Origin: Adenophora triphylla var. japonica
Taxonomy: Eukaryota > Streptophyta > Magnoliopsida > Asterales > Campanulaceae
Reading direction: 5' to 3'
Assembly (NCBI GenBank): GCA_022495995.1
Contig: JAFEMH010002433.1
Coordinates: 266,001-330,000 of the forward strand
DNA length: 64,000 nucleotides
Position 1 is the stretch's first letter; the number at the start of each line of letters is the position of its first letter. The notes under the pieces are model-generated. The model saw only the letters and a program-made list of their open reading frames with translations, did not search any database and was not told the origin of the DNA. Below are positions 19,826 through 31,058 of this stretch, piece by piece. The translations under genes were made by a program, and so were the position numbers.

Positions 19826-21063
19826 ACTCCATCATGTTGCTGAAAATGCTGTCCAGTTAAGCGCTGATAAAAAGGATCACTTCCTGTCTCGGTTTGTAGC
19901 TGCTGCCACCATTCTGATCTTGGCGCCGAAATAGAAATAAATTGGAACTCAACTCGGCGGGATAACGAGTCCGCCGCTTGATTGTCGACCCCCTTTTTGT
20001 ACTCAATGTTGTAATCGTACCCCATCAGCTTAGGTAGCCATCGAGCTTGGGCTGGCGTGGTGATCCGCTGTTCTAGCAAATATTTCAAGCTTCGTTGGTC
20101 AGTGCGGACAGTAAATCTCCGCCCCAGCAAATACGGTCTCCATTTCCGAATAGCCTTGACAATAGCAAGCATCTCCTTCTCGTAGGCTGACAAATGAATG
20201 GCCGAACCCTTAAGGGCTTCACTAAAATAAGCAACCGGTCGCTTATTTTGTGTCAACACAGCGCCTATCCCTTTACCACTAGCGTCACACTCCACGATAA
20301 AAGGCTGAGTAAAGTCAGGAAGTACCAAAACTGGAGGTGAACTAAGGGCTTCCTTCAGTTGCTTAAATGCATGCGCTGCTGCCTCTCCCCAGTGGAATCC
20401 ATCCTTAGCTAGCAGTTGGTTAAGGGGTGCGGCTAAGCCTCCAAAGTGTTGAATAAATTTTCGGTAGTAACCCGCTAGACCAAGAAACCCGCGGACTTCC
20501 TTTTGATTACTAGGAGTAGGCCACTCGCAAATGGACTTTATTTTGCTTGGATCAACTGCGACTCCTTCGTTAGAAATGATATGTCCGAGATAATCAACCT
20601 GTGACACGCCAAAGCGGCATTTCTTTTCCTTGACATACAGTTGGTTAGCCCGCAAAATAGCAAAAGCAATGCGGAGGTGCTCAATATGATCGTTCCAAGT
20701 AACTGAGTAAATGAGAATATCATCAAAAAAGACTAGAATAAACCTTCTTAGATGTGGACGGAATAGGTCGTTCATGAGCCCTTGAAAGGTTGCCGGAGCG
20801 TTTGTGAGGCCAAAGGGCATAACCAGAAATTCATAGTGTCCGTCATGGGTGCGGAAAGCAGTCTTGTGCATGTCTTCATCCTTGACTCGAATTTGGTGGT
20901 AACCGAATAAGTCGAGCTTGGAAAACCAGCGCGCCCCATGCAATTCATCCAGAAGTTCATCAATAACCGGTATTGGGTACTTATCTTTGATCGTTATTAG
21001 ATTCAAAGCCCGATAATCCACACAAAACCTCCAGCTTCCATCCGCCTTCTTCACCAACAACAC
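19663..21063 (-). CDS. Chromovirus reverse transcriptase and RNase H
   Basis: This is a 466-codon open frame. RT motifs are SWRFCVDYRALNLIT, FGLTNAPATFQ and the catalytic FFDDILIYS. The usual KLDL-x-x-GYHQI motif reads KLDLFGYHQI, one residue short, which may impair the enzyme. RNase H follows (VECDASGKGIGAVL, LSAYEKEMLAIV, RTDQRSLKYLL), then the connection to integrase. The frame begins inside the RT N-terminus (start codon not real) and is cut at both ends by frameshifts. Confidence 0.9.
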   Translation of the reverse strand: MLLVKKADGSWRFCVDYRALNLITIKDKYPIPVIDELLDELHGARWFSKLDLFGYHQIRVKDEDMHKTAFRTHDGHYEFLVMPFGLTNAPATFQGLMNDLFRPHLRRFILVFFDDILIYSVTWNDHIEHLRIAFAILRANQLYVKEKKCRFGVSQVDYLGHIISNEGVAVDPSKIKSICEWPTPSNQKEVRGFLGLAGYYRKFIQHFGGLAAPLNQLLAKDGFHWGEAAAHAFKQLKEALSSPPVLVLPDFTQPFIVECDASGKGIGAVLTQNKRPVAYFSEALKGSAIHLSAYEKEMLAIVKAIRKWRPYLLGRRFTVRTDQRSLKYLLEQRITTPAQARWLPKLMGYDYNIEYKKGVDNQAADSLSRRVEFQFISISAPRSEWWQQLQTETGSDPFYQRLTGQHFQQHDGVWFSHGRIYLSPTSALIPQVLADSHSAQWEGISGSRRLLVESGTASNGPICGVM

Positions 21064-21284
21064 AGGGGACGAGAAGGGACTATGGCTAGGCCGAATCGAT
21101 CCGCGGCAGCAGCGGCTCGCCTACCATACGTTCGATCTCCAACTTGTGGTAATATGGATACCGGTAAGGTCGCACACTAACTGGACCAGCTTGGGTCAGA
21201 ATGGGATACAATGATCAATAGCGCGCCTTGGTGGAAGCCGCGAGTTGGTCTTAAAAATATCGTAGAATTCGTCCAAGAAACTGC

Positions 21285-21720
21285 TCAAGTTCCTTGGACC
21301 TTGGCGTTGTGGCGTGAGACTTTTCCCGGGAGGAAATATAAAGGAGATAGGCTCGGTCCTCGCATTCCATGAAACTCTTTCACACCCAACTCCGTAGCAG
21401 TTGACGGCTTAAGTCCCTGAAAATGTCGTTTGGTTCCCCCAGTTGTAAATGACATAGTCAATTTATGGTAATCTGTCTCTACTGGCCCTAGTGTTTGCAA
21501 CCACTGGACTCCAAGAACAACATGACAAGCAGCTACTGGGAGCACATAATAATCGGCAAATACTAAGGTGCCTTGGATATTGAGTTGGAGACCCTTGCAA
21601 AGCCCGTAACATTCAATCCTTTCCCCATTTGCTATGGTCACCTCGAAATTTTTTCCTTGCTAATTATCAACCCAAATCGCCTAACAATGGCTTTGATCGA
21701 TGAAATTGTGTGTACTTCCC
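21285..21720 (-). pseudogene. Chromovirus aspartic protease, frameshifted at the active site
   Basis: The segment IQGTLVFADYYVLPVAACHVVLG...WLQTLGPVETDY is the usual C-terminal half of a chromovirus protease. Upstream near 21,690-21,715 the expected D-S-G-S-THNF motif is recognisable only if one base is skipped, so the catalytic region is broken. The region 21,064-21,284, between protease and RT, also contains disrupted frame. Confidence 0.7.
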
Positions 21721-22096
21721 GTCAATGAGAACCGTAACCCACGAGCCGTGTAGTCGACCTAGAACACGGAGAGTTCGCGGGTGAGAGGCCCCTGGTCATA
21801 GCATGAAAAGAAATCTCAGTGCGGCTTCCATAGGCTCTGGATCGTTCCACCACTTCCTCACCGTCAACCGGATCACGAGGCCGGTCTAGCTCCACCGAGG
21901 TCGTGTCTTCCATCATAAATAATTGAGGTTTGAGGCATCGATGGCCAACGACGAACTTTTCATCGCGGTAGTAACACAAACCTTTGTTGCGCCTCTCACG
22001 TGCTTCCCGGGGAGAAAGCCGACTAAGCCGGATGCCGCGACCGGACTTTGACGTCCGCCGGAGACGGACCCAAGAGTCCCGGAGAAACGTTGGATG

Positions 22097-22837
22097 CTAC
22101 TTTACCCGAGGAAGGCGACGCCGAGGAACAGGAGCACTTCGCAGCTTGGTTGCGTTCTTCGACCAATCTTGCAACCCCAACGGCATCCGACAACGTCTGG
22201 GCCGCTTGATTTTAACATCCAAGCGAACCTCATCCTTCAACCCCGCAATGAAGCAACCCACAAGGAATGACTCGTGCAAACCATCAACACGCTGGGACAA
22301 AGCTTCAAGGCTTCTTGATAGATCATGATGGCCGTGAGCCGTCAGAACGGTCGTGGCCTCGGACGGATCCTCATACTGTCGGACCAAAACGAGCAAGAAT
22401 GCGCCGGTAAACTCGTGCCACCGCTGCGGTCCCCGAAACTTCATGTACCAACGATGCCATTGTAGAGCCGTGCCCTCCAAATGAAAGGAAGCTAACTGAA
22501 CCTGTTGTTCCGGGTCGATAGACCTAAATTCGAAGTACTGCTCCGCTTTATAGATCCATCCGTTAGGATCGTCTCCATTGAATTTCGGAAACAGGAGCTT
22601 CAGATTATCGTGACCGGGTTCCTTACCTTTACACACAACCGATGTGGTAGCCTCTTCAGCGTTACCAAAAGGGTTGATGTCAGGATTAAGGTTGGTGCGA
22701 GAAACTTGCAACTTCTGCAACTCCGTCAACACCGTTTGAAGAGTGGAATGAATTTGGTCGAAGGTGGACTCATGCCTAGCCAACGCTTCACTGACCTCAT
22801 TCCGAAATTCGGCATTAGACTTGTTACGAGTATCCAT
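22097..22837 (-). pseudogene. Chromovirus gag
   Basis: It begins MDTRNKSNAEFRNE at 22,837, 22 bp inside the primer site. It contains the Retrotrans_gag core (FPKFNGDDPNGWIYKAEQYF, ASFHLEGTALQWHRWYM, FIAGLKDEVRLDVK). A frameshift near 22,190 diverts the C-terminus; the expected continuation is found in another frame. A zinc knuckle would lie in the region to 21,980 (CYYRDEKFVVGHRC, near 21,930-21,980) and looks like C-x2-C-x4-H-x4-C with the second Cys replaced. Confidence 0.85.
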
Positions 22838-22842
22838 CGTAA

Positions 22843-22859
22843 CCAGGCTCTGATACCAA
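22843..22859 (-). other. Primer-binding site (initiator tRNA-Met) of the chromovirus
   Basis: The minus strand immediately inside the 5' LTR reads TTGGTATCAGAGCCTGG, the standard complement of the 3' end of plant initiator tRNA-Met. Confidence 0.9.
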
Positions 22860-23144
22860 TGTTAAGAACAAAAAGAGTAGAAGAAGGAGAAGAGAGAAGA
22901 CAGGAGATTGGGATAATATTTTCTTCATAATCCATACCGAAAAGAAACAAGAACATTAAAAAGGAGTTGAAATAACCACCCACCAACACACGAACCCCAC
23001 TACTTGGGTAGTTGTTTTGAGGAGGGAACTACCTACCTAAACAAAAGGAATAACATAAAATAACACAAACTAACTGACAAACTAACTGACTAAGCTACTA
23101 GACTTATTGGTGTTGCATGGGCTGGTCTTGCAGTGACCACATCA
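22860..23144 (-). repeat. 5' LTR of the chromovirus
   Basis: This 285-bp mate of 18,205-18,490 is followed by the TSD TCATC at 23,145-23,149. Confidence 0.93.
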
Positions 23145-23149
23145 TCATC

Positions 23150-23612
23150 AGTCCCAAACGAATGTTCATTTTAATCGCAGCATTAGTCCGTATTCGATCC
23201 GTTTGAGCTATTTTTTCGCATTCCTTGTAAATTTTTCGTCGATAAAATAAAATTTCAGGTCAAGAGTTTCTTTCATGTTAGGAGAAAGTGGTATTGCCTT
23301 TAATACTTTTGTGAAGCTCAGCATCAAATTACAATGTGTGAAGAGAATTCGAGCCCCGCACCTTTCAAAAGAAAGCCTAGCTATCAGTGGCAGGGCTCGT
23401 TGGCTAAATAAATATTTATTTTTAATAATCTTATCATAAATGATTTTTTTTAGTTTAAAAATCACATTTACAAGATTAAAAGTTCAACAATAACATTCAT
23501 AAATATTTTGTTGGGGATTTGAGGGGTCTCACACCCAATATCCAATACTAGCAATCATAATTTAACGTGACTCATTTGTTATACTAACAATATTTTTTCA
23601 CTCACTATTACA
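23150..23612. other. AT-rich spacer, no gene seen
   Basis: This is the continuation of the pre-insertion locus of the chromovirus. A short GAATTCGAGCCCCGCACC stretch near 23,345 resembles a tRNA T-arm fragment but no cloverleaf can be built. Nothing else is supported. Confidence 0.5.
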
Positions 23613-23614
23613 TA

Positions 23615-23913
23615 CTCCCTCCGTCCCAAGAAATCCTTCACCATTTTTAGCCCGGCACGCAAATTAAGGAAATAGGTGGGAAGAAAACATGTTGTGAGTG
23701 TAATTTAAAAATAGAAGAGAGAATTAGTGGAGGAAATAGTAAATTTAAAAAGTGTTGTGAGTGTAATAGTGAATTAGGAGAGAGAATGAGTGGAGGAAAT
23801 AGTGAGTGGGTATAATAGAATATTAATAAAACATTTCCATTTTAGGAAAGGTGAAGCTTCAAACGGGACGCCATTTTGGGTAAAAGGTGAAGGATTTTTT
23901 GGGACGGAGGGAG
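23615..23913. mobile_element. Stowaway-type MITE
   Basis: It has terminal inverted repeats CTCCCTCCGTCCC / GGGACGGAGGGAG and TA duplications at 23,613-23,614 and 23,914-23,915. It is about 299 bp and non-coding, typical of Tc1/mariner-derived Stowaway MITEs. Confidence 0.92.
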
Positions 23914-23968
23914 TATTCCACATTCTTTCATATATCACTTTTAATAATCACAATACTTACTACTAGAC

Positions 23969-24163
23969 TGTTAGAGATATTATCCCACATTGGGAATTGA
24001 TAAACCTTGCATATGACATATAATGATCCTGGGCCACTCTCCTTAGTATCAATTGGTTTTAAGGTGAAACCTTAGACTTTAAGATGGTATCAGAGCAGGT
24101 CCTTACACGTGCAGGCCCAACGGCCCACGATGTTACTCCGCGCCACCCGATTAATAAGTCCAT
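23969..24163 (+). mobile_element. TRIM-like retroelement remnant, 5' part
   Basis: An LTR-like segment starting TGTTAGAGATATTATCCC runs to about 24,084. It is followed by TGGTATCAGAGC (24,085-24,096), an iMet primer-binding site, and then about 65 bp of non-coding internal sequence. There is no coding capacity. The internal part is cut at 24,163 by the large TAT-like element and appears to continue at 33,980 (ACGTTGTAAG). A related, more decayed copy lies at about 39,255-39,480. Confidence 0.55.
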
Positions 24164-24768
24164 TGTTTTGGTAGAAAAAAAACAATAAAGTAGAATCTTA
24201 ACTAGGTTTAGTGTGTGGATTGAATAATAAGGAGGGAACTATGGAATTCGATTATATGGAACAAAAGAATGAAAAAGAGAAAATGACAACACGATTTGTT
24301 AACGAGGAAAACCTTGGAGGTGATAACCTCTTTGGAAAAAACCCCGGGAGTTAGGTCTCCAACCTTAAAGGTTTCACTATAATAATCACGATTACAACTT
24401 TGGAAGATAATGGAGAGGATTACAAAAGCTTGTGTGTAGAGTGTGTGCGTATGAGCATGAATGTGTTTTTCCGTCTCCATTTCCCCTTAAATACAAGTAG
24501 ATATGAAAGAGTCAATATGGTTCCTATAATCTCGGCATTTTGGTTTATCACTTCAACCTCCGTGAGACCAAGTCGCCCTAGCCGTTTGAAGGTCTGTTGA
24601 ACGTGCTTGGAGATTGTTCCGCATTCCTCTCTTAATTACTGAAAAATAAGAATTAGAATATTAGGAAATATTGAACAAGTAAATATTAAAACAATACTTA
24701 CAGTGTAATGACATCTCGATATGCAGGATCAATTGAAGATGTCGCCATGTTGAAAAATGCCCACAACA
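24164..24768 (-). repeat. 3' LTR of the non-autonomous TAT-like element
   Basis: This 605-bp copy has A8 where the other LTR has A6. The adjacent minus-strand polypurine tract is TTTTTGGGGACAAAC at about 24,769-24,783. Confidence 0.92.
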
Positions 24769-25085
24769 GTTTGTCCCCAAAAACATTTGACTATGTTGGC
24801 AACTGAAGAGGCAAAATGTTTTTTCTTTTGAATTAATGGTCCAACCGTCCGCCCGCTTGATGGGACGTGTTGGAAGACGTGGCGTTGAAATGGACGGTTG
24901 GGGAGAAGAGTTATTTTTGAAAAGGAACTCTTTTTCTTTTTATTAACCGCTTGAGAGGATAAATTAATCTTCTCAAAGCTTCTTTTCACCTCCGTTGGCC
25001 CACGGCGCCGTTCGTCTCCAAGGTAAAATTCCTCCGTCTCTCGCCTTCTCTCTTTGTTTATTTTTCTCTTTTTGCTTTGTCAACC

Positions 25086-26837
25086 ATGGGTAAAACGAGG
25101 TTGTCTGCGTCCAAACCCAAGAAAGCGTCATCCCCACAAGGTCCCGTAGAAATTAATCTCAACGATTTTGTTTGCGGAAATCTTCTCACTAAACCAACTG
25201 AAGAAACTTGTTTGTTCAACGATTCTCAAATAGAGTCCATAAAACAACAATGTTGCTTCCCAAGTGGTGCAATTTTTCATCCTTTTTCCATAAAACTTAG
25301 GTCTGACCACATTTCCTTCAAATGGATCTGTTTCTTTGAATATCCCTTCCTTCTAGGGTTTAGTTACCCTTTTCCTCTGTTGGTTACTGAGTTCTTTCGA
25401 AAAACTCAACTGGCTTATGCTCAACTTATGCCAATGGCCTGGCGAGTTTTTGCTTTTGTCCTCAAAGTAAACCGAGAAAACGGACTAAACCTAGGGCTTC
25501 CCGAAATTGCCTATTCCTATGATCTTCAACTTTTTGGTTCCAAAAGGTACCTTTTAGAAAGAAATCGGGTAGAAATCCTTTGATGAGCACCACATCCTCC
25601 GGTGATAGGGGATGGAAGAATAGATTTTTCTTTGTTGATAGGACGTCGATTGGAGAAAAGGATGAGATATCGAAGCAATGGAACAAGGGAGGTACTTAAA
25701 TTCTTACTCTTGTGACTTCTCGTTCTTGAGACAAACCGAATTGTAATTGTTCTTGCTTTTATGTAGATATTGATTGGGGAGAATTGTTTCCACACCGCCA
25801 AAGACACTCTAGCCAAAATCGAAGAGTTTTCGATCTCCTCTCGATAAGAGGTCTCCCAAAGGTTTGTTGGAAGCTTCGTCGACTATTCCGGAGGATATAA
25901 AGGCTTCTACTTACGTAATTATGTCCACCTGGTAAGCTTGGTATCTTGTTACCTTTGATAACCTGTCATCAATTTGATGTGTTATTCGTTATTGACAATA
26001 TCTCTATGTCCATGCAGCTCTCCAAACCGGTAGTTTCGGGGTCGACTTTGACCTGGATGATATTGAAGCCCTGCTCTCTGAACCCGTTGTCAAGATTGAA
26101 AAGAAACCTCCACCTGCTCCTAAGAAGAGTCCTGTTCCTGACGAAAGCATTGGTATTGGCTCTAGGGTGAGGAAGAGAAAAGCTAGCCAAGAGGAAGTGA
26201 TCGAGGTTGGAGACTCCTTTGATGGAATGTCAGCGGGAGATTTCAAGAAGAAATTCATGAGCCTTGCTAATGGGGTAAGACACCATTAATTGGATATTGA
26301 ATAGTTTCAAAGGTTGTTATAACATTTAGTAATATCAAGATGTCATTTTTCAGACTATAGGGTACGTGGAGGAATTGGCAAAAGAAGTTGAAATGGTAAA
26401 GAAGAAGTCCAAAGCTGACCTCGCTTTGGTCAGGAAGGAGAAGTTGGCATTAGATAATAAGGTGAAGGAATATGAGAAGACTATAGAGCAATTAAGCAAG
26501 TCAGTGGGAGAACAAGAACAGACAGTGAAGGACTTATTGAATAGTCTGGCGAAAAGTGAGGATGACCACAACAAGGAGATAGCAGAAGTGAGGAATTCTT
26601 GCAAACTAGCTGCAGCGAAGACCGTTTCTCAATGCAAGGTGAAGATGATGAAGGAATATCAGGAAGGGAAGGCTGGCGCTTGGGATATCAATAGGGAATG
26701 TGCCTATCTGTTCAAGTTGACAGGTGAGGTGACGGACGAGGGCGAGGTGTCGTCAAGTCCGTATGAAACGATTGTCGGATGCACCGGCGGTTGGAGAAGT
26801 GACACCAGATGCAACACCTGCGGCAGAAGCCACCTAA
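25086..26837 (+). pseudogene. Antisense ORF of the non-autonomous element, multi-exon, coiled-coil C-terminus
   Basis: The ATG at 25,086 sits in a strong ACCATGG context. Exon 1 encodes a conserved-looking domain with FEYPFLLGFSYPFPLLVTEF and MPMAWRVFAFVLK, similar in style to antisense ORFs of TAT elements but clearly different from the one at 3044-7385. A frameshift near 25,570 precedes DRGWKNRFFFVDR. Introns with GT-AG ends follow: about 25,692-25,766, 25,932-26,017 and 26,275-26,352. Exon 3 encodes acidic FDLDDIEALLSEP and a basic RVRKRKASQEE stretch. The last exon is a long coiled coil (EELAKEVEMVKKKSKADL... to about 26,650). A final shift restores a C-terminus ending at TAA 26,835-26,837. 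Further shifts occur in exon 2. The biochemical role is unknown. Confidence 0.7.
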
Positions 26838-27600
26838 AAAAGAAGGTAAAACAACTTGGTTCTTGGTATTTTGTTAACGTTTACTGGGGTGGAATCCCTT
26901 AAGACAATTTTTATTTTCGTTTGGTTTGTAATGGGTCCATAAGGACTAAAGACAATCTTTTTTATGTGTTGGGTTGGTCCAACACTTGTGCTCGTTTACT
27001 GTTGGTAGTTCGGATACTTTATGGTTTCTTTAGTTTAATTATGGTTTAATAGTTTTCAAGCACGTCAAGGCTTGTTTCTTTTGGATAATTTTTTGTATGG
27101 CGACATGATAGTATGTCGAAATGATAGATACTTAGGATGACATTTATACGTCATAAACCGTAGATACTTGGATGACACGCATATGCCATAAACCGTAGAT
27201 ACTTAGATGACACGTATATGCCATAAACCGTAGATACTTAGATGACACGAATATGCCATAACCATAAGAATAATACTTAAGATCAATCATCTAACTGAGT
27301 GGGAATGGGTAAGCTATATGAGTTTACCCATATAGGCCCACCCCACACCTCAATTAGTGAGATAACTTGCGCTCCAGGCGAAGGTGTGGTAACCTAACTT
27401 CTTAAGAAAGAGGTAATTAACTCTTTAAACCTTAGAAGGGATTGTGTACCTTTACTTGAGAAGAGATGGCCAGTCTCTAACGGAGGAGAAATCGTTGTTC
27501 CTTGCGTGCATTCGATATGTCCCCATGTAAATGTGTCAATACCTCATAATATAGAAACACGTTAAAAACGGACGCCAACTAAAGTTGACGTCTCTCCACA
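26838..27600. repeat. Spacer with 35-bp tandem repeats
   Basis: At about 27,125-27,262 a 35-bp unit (AAACCGTAGATACTTAGATG...ATGCCAT) is repeated nearly four times with few changes; the copies begin near 27,125, 27,154, 27,189 and 27,224. The remainder of the interval, between the antisense gene and the integrase remnant, is non-coding. Confidence 0.8.
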
Positions 27601-27824
27601 AAGTGTATTAGCGACATCTTAACTTGTAAATAATAAAAAAGATGCATAGGAGAAAAGAAAGGTTGTAAAGAATTAAAAGACGATTCATACCTGGAAAGAT
27701 GAGTTCATGGGAAATCATATTTAAATGTAATACCTTTTGAGATGAATGGCGTTCCAACTTCGCGGTATCATTTGGCCATCCAAGGTTGCAAGGCGATATG
27801 CTCCTTTTCCGGCTTGTGCATCTA

Positions 27825-28700
27825 TTAAGTAGGGTCCCTCCCATTTTGGGGCGAGCTTGCTGCATTGGGCTCCTTGGTATTTTGGAATGCCTTTCGTAGG
27901 ACTAAGTCTCCTACTTGAAACCTTCTAACCCTTACGTTTTTATTGTAAGATCGGGCTACCCTTTCACGTACTGTTGCCATGCGAACTTTGGCCATGTCCC
28001 TTAGCTCGTCCACGGTATCCAGGTCATATATCAAGATGTCTTTATTATGTTCGGATGTCGCATGGGTTTGTATCTTTCCGTTGGTACAAGGACTTGTGGA
28101 ATAACGTATTCGGTTCCAAATACAAGTGAATAGGGGTTTGACCGGTAGCATTCTTAGATGTCGTCCTGTCGGCCCATAGGACCATTGGTAACTCTTACGC
28201 CCAACGTCCTTTCTTCTATTTTAGTCTCTTTTAAGTTGTTGATTATTATTTTGTTGCTAGACTCTGCTGTCCATTGGCTTGAGGGTGAACAGGCGAAGAT
28301 GTCACCATCTTAACACCCCAAGATGTCAAGAAATCTTGGGTCCTCTTCTTGATGAATTGAGAGCCGTTGTCACAAATTATCTACGATGGAATTCGAATCG
28401 GTGAATATGTTCCTTTTGATAAAAGATATCACTTCTTTGTCACGAACTTGCACATATGCCTCGGCCTCTACCCATTTAGAAAAGTAGTCTGTCATGGCCA
28501 AAAGAAATACTCGTCCCACTGGTGCTATGGAAAGTTTTCCTACTATGTCCATTCCCCAAACCATAAAAGGCTATGGTGACGGGATAGGATGTAGCGGTTC
28601 GGTGGCGGTGCGGGATGTCCCCATGTCGTTGACGGGAATCACATTTCTTTGCGTAGTCAACGGCATCTTTTCTCATTGTAGGCCGAAATAGCCCATTCTA
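27825..28700 (-). pseudogene. Integrase remnant of the non-autonomous element
   Basis: The core fragment WGMDIVGKL...DYFSKWVEAEAYVQV on the minus strand (about 28,370-28,570) retains the first catalytic Asp. The zinc module (YAKKCDSRQRHGD, about 28,630-28,670) and the C-terminal part ERVARSYNKNVRVRRFQVGDLVLRK (about 27,880-27,965) are also recognisable. Frames change repeatedly and the second Asp region (about 28,380) contains a stop. Confidence 0.8.
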
Positions 28701-28801
28701 AGAGCTTTAGTATGTAAACTTACGCCCCGGTATGATTTCCACAATCTCCTTCGTGCAGGCTCCTTGAGAACACGATGGGCTCTATACTGCCTCTAGACAT
28801 C

Positions 28802-30050
28802 TTAAGTAGTGACTGCGGCGGATTTTCTAAACAAGAGATTATCAATAAGTACATATTTAGATACTCTTACCACTGAAGGCTCTTGCGTTTTTCTCCTCGG
28901 CGGGATCGTATCATCTAAGAGATATTTGATAATAGGAGGCTGTCCCGAGGTTCTTTGCGGGAGAGGCAAGTATGTCGGCATCCGGGCGAACATCTCAAGA
29001 TGGTCAATTCTTTGGGATGTCGGCATGTATGATTGGGATCTTGGTTTGTGAGAGGCTTTTGAAGGGCGAACCCAAGTTTGCCGAGCATGCGCTTGAGAAT
29101 TTTCTTCCGTGGGATTTGTTCCAAGGAAAATGTTTTGAATTTGGCCGAAATAATTTTTACAATTTCCAAATATGTTGTCATCTTAGCGTTTTCGCGACGT
29201 AGGACCCGTTGTCTTGATTAACAATTAGTAATGAATCCATGAATACCGGATATGCTTGACATCTAAGTCTTGAGGCTGCAGTTAAACTGCAATTAGAGCC
29301 TCATACTACGCTTCATTGTTGGTAGCCTTGAAGCTGCAGCGATAGATTGTGGTAATATGTCCCCTTGTGGCGATTTTAGTACAACTCCAGAGACTGTATC
29401 TCTCATGTTAGAAGCACCGTCCGTGTAGAGTCCAAATTTTTAGGATGTCATCATCTTGAAGTTGTTGTACTTCCAATTCCACCTCTTGTTGTAGGGTTGG
29501 GTGAAATCGGCCACAAAATCGGCCGGGGCTTGGGATTTTATTGCGGTTATGGGCTCGTACTTGATGTCGTATGTGCTTAAGCGTACGGACCATTTCGCCA
29601 TTCGACTGACATCTCTGGTTTTCTCATGACATTCTTAATAGGATAGTTAGTGCGTCAATAATAGTATGTGTTTCAAAATAGTGCCTTAACTTAATAGAAG
29701 CGATTATCAAAGCTAAAATTAATTTTTGTAAATGAGAATACCTGGTCTCGGCATCTAAGAGTGTCTTACTTATATAGTAGATGGGTTGCGATTACCATCT
29801 CGTTACTCGTCACCAAGCTGCGCTTACGGCGCCTTCGGACCTTGCTAGGTAGATGTAAAGATGTTCTTCCATCGAGGTTTGGCCAATAAGGGAGGTGTCG
29901 ACGGGTAAGTTTTGAGCTCTGAAAATCTTCTTCATGTTGTTCCTCCCATTGGAACTTCTTGTTCTTTCTTAAGATGTCGTAGAAAGGTTTGCATCGATAC
30001 GAGGATTTGGAAATGAATCTAGTGAGTGCGGCAATTTTTCCTGTCAATCT
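28802..30050 (-). pseudogene. RNase H and RT-connection remnants of the non-autonomous element
   Basis: Short minus-strand pieces match the pol connection: TGKIAALTRFISKSSYRCKPFYDIL (about 29,970-30,047) is the segment just after the RT, and MVRTLKHIRHQVRAH (near 29,590) lies in the RNase H region. All pieces are separated by stops and shifts. No intact catalytic set can be read. Confidence 0.65.
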
Positions 30051-30179
30051 TTGGACGTCCTTGACGGATCGAGGTGATGACGGGTTGAGAATAGCGCGTA
30101 TTTGTTACGGGGCGGCTTCAATGCCTCTTTTAGTAACCATATAACCCGAAACTTGCCGGCCTTCATTCCGTAGTTGCAT

Positions 30180-30895
30180 TTAGGCTGGATTAAGTTTCAT
30201 ATTGAAACAATCCAAGATGTCAAAAGCTTGAGAGAGGTTGCTTATGTGATCCTCGGCCTTCTTGGATTTTACTACCATGTAAATCGATGTATACCTCCAT
30301 TGTGTCCCCAATCGATCCTTAAACATCTTGTTGACGAGCCTTTGATACGTTGCACCTGCATTTTTAGTCCAAAAGGCATGGCAATATAACAATAAATACT
30401 GTGGGGGTTATGAAGGCGGTGTCCTCTTGGTCGAGATGGTTCCATCGAATTTGTTGAAATCCCGAGGACGCGTCCATGAAAGTGAGGAGTTCGTGACTAC
30501 AGTGGCATCAACTAATGAATCTATGTGCGGCAAAGGAAAGGATCTTTTGGGCGAGGCTTTATTTAAGTCGGTGAAGTCGACGCAAACTCGCCATTTCCCG
30601 TTTCTCTTCTCTACCACAACCACATTCGCCAACCATCTTGGATAATCGACCTCCCGTATCATGTTGGCTTTGAGTAAGCGCTCTACCTCCTCCTTGATGA
30701 TCGATTTACGGTTTTACGCAAACTTTCTACGTTTACGGTGCACTTTGGTTTAAAGCTAGGATTTATGTTAAGTTTGTGAGTGATGACATCTTTGCTAATG
30801 CACGTCATGTCATCATGTTTCCAAGCGAAACTCTTTATTACGCTTCTTAATAGGTTCACAAGCTTCTCTTCTATATCGACGGGATGTCGGTGCAA
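30180..30895 (-). pseudogene. Reverse transcriptase remnant of the non-autonomous element
   Basis: Motifs WLANVVVVEKRNGKWRVCVD and FTDLNKASPKRSFPLPHIDS (about 30,500-30,650) and GATYQRLVNKMF (about 30,320-30,360) identify a TAT-type RT. The catalytic Y-I-D-D is interrupted: the reading passes into another frame between the two Asp codons near 30,285. Stops separate the pieces. Confidence 0.85.
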
Positions 30896-31058
30896 TAAGT
30901 ACTTTGATGTCCGGGTTGGAAGGATCTAACAATACTTCTTTCACATCATCCTCCCTAGCTTCCGGGACTTCACGTACTTTCCTCGGTAATTGCTATGCTT
31001 GTTTTGGAGATGTAGACGCCTTCATTGAAGTTTTGTAACATTCCTTGGCCACTGTTGA

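Larger units (their letters stand above)
18205..23144 (-). mobile_element. Ty3-type chromovirus LTR retrotransposon, 4.9 kb
   Basis: Short LTRs (18,205-18,490 and 22,860-23,144) start TGATGTGGTC and end TTCTTAACA on the minus strand. They are flanked by the perfect TSD TCATC (18,200-18,204 and 23,145-23,149). The order on the minus strand is LTR, iMet primer site, gag, protease, RT-RNase H, integrase, chromodomain, polypurine tract, LTR. Short LTRs and a C-terminal chromodomain suggest a Reina-like chromovirus (inference). The LTRs differ only by one A in an A run by eye, so insertion looks recent, yet several frameshifts break the polyprotein. It inserted about 110 bp downstream of the NudC remnant. 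Confidence 0.93.

Noticed and set aside
23345..23400. Possible second tRNA (GAATTCGAGCCCCGCACC)
   Set aside because: Only a T-arm-like fragment; no acceptor, D or anticodon stems can be paired.
27125..27262. CRISPR-like array
   Set aside because: The 35-bp units are contiguous tandem repeats with no spacers, within a plant retrotransposon.
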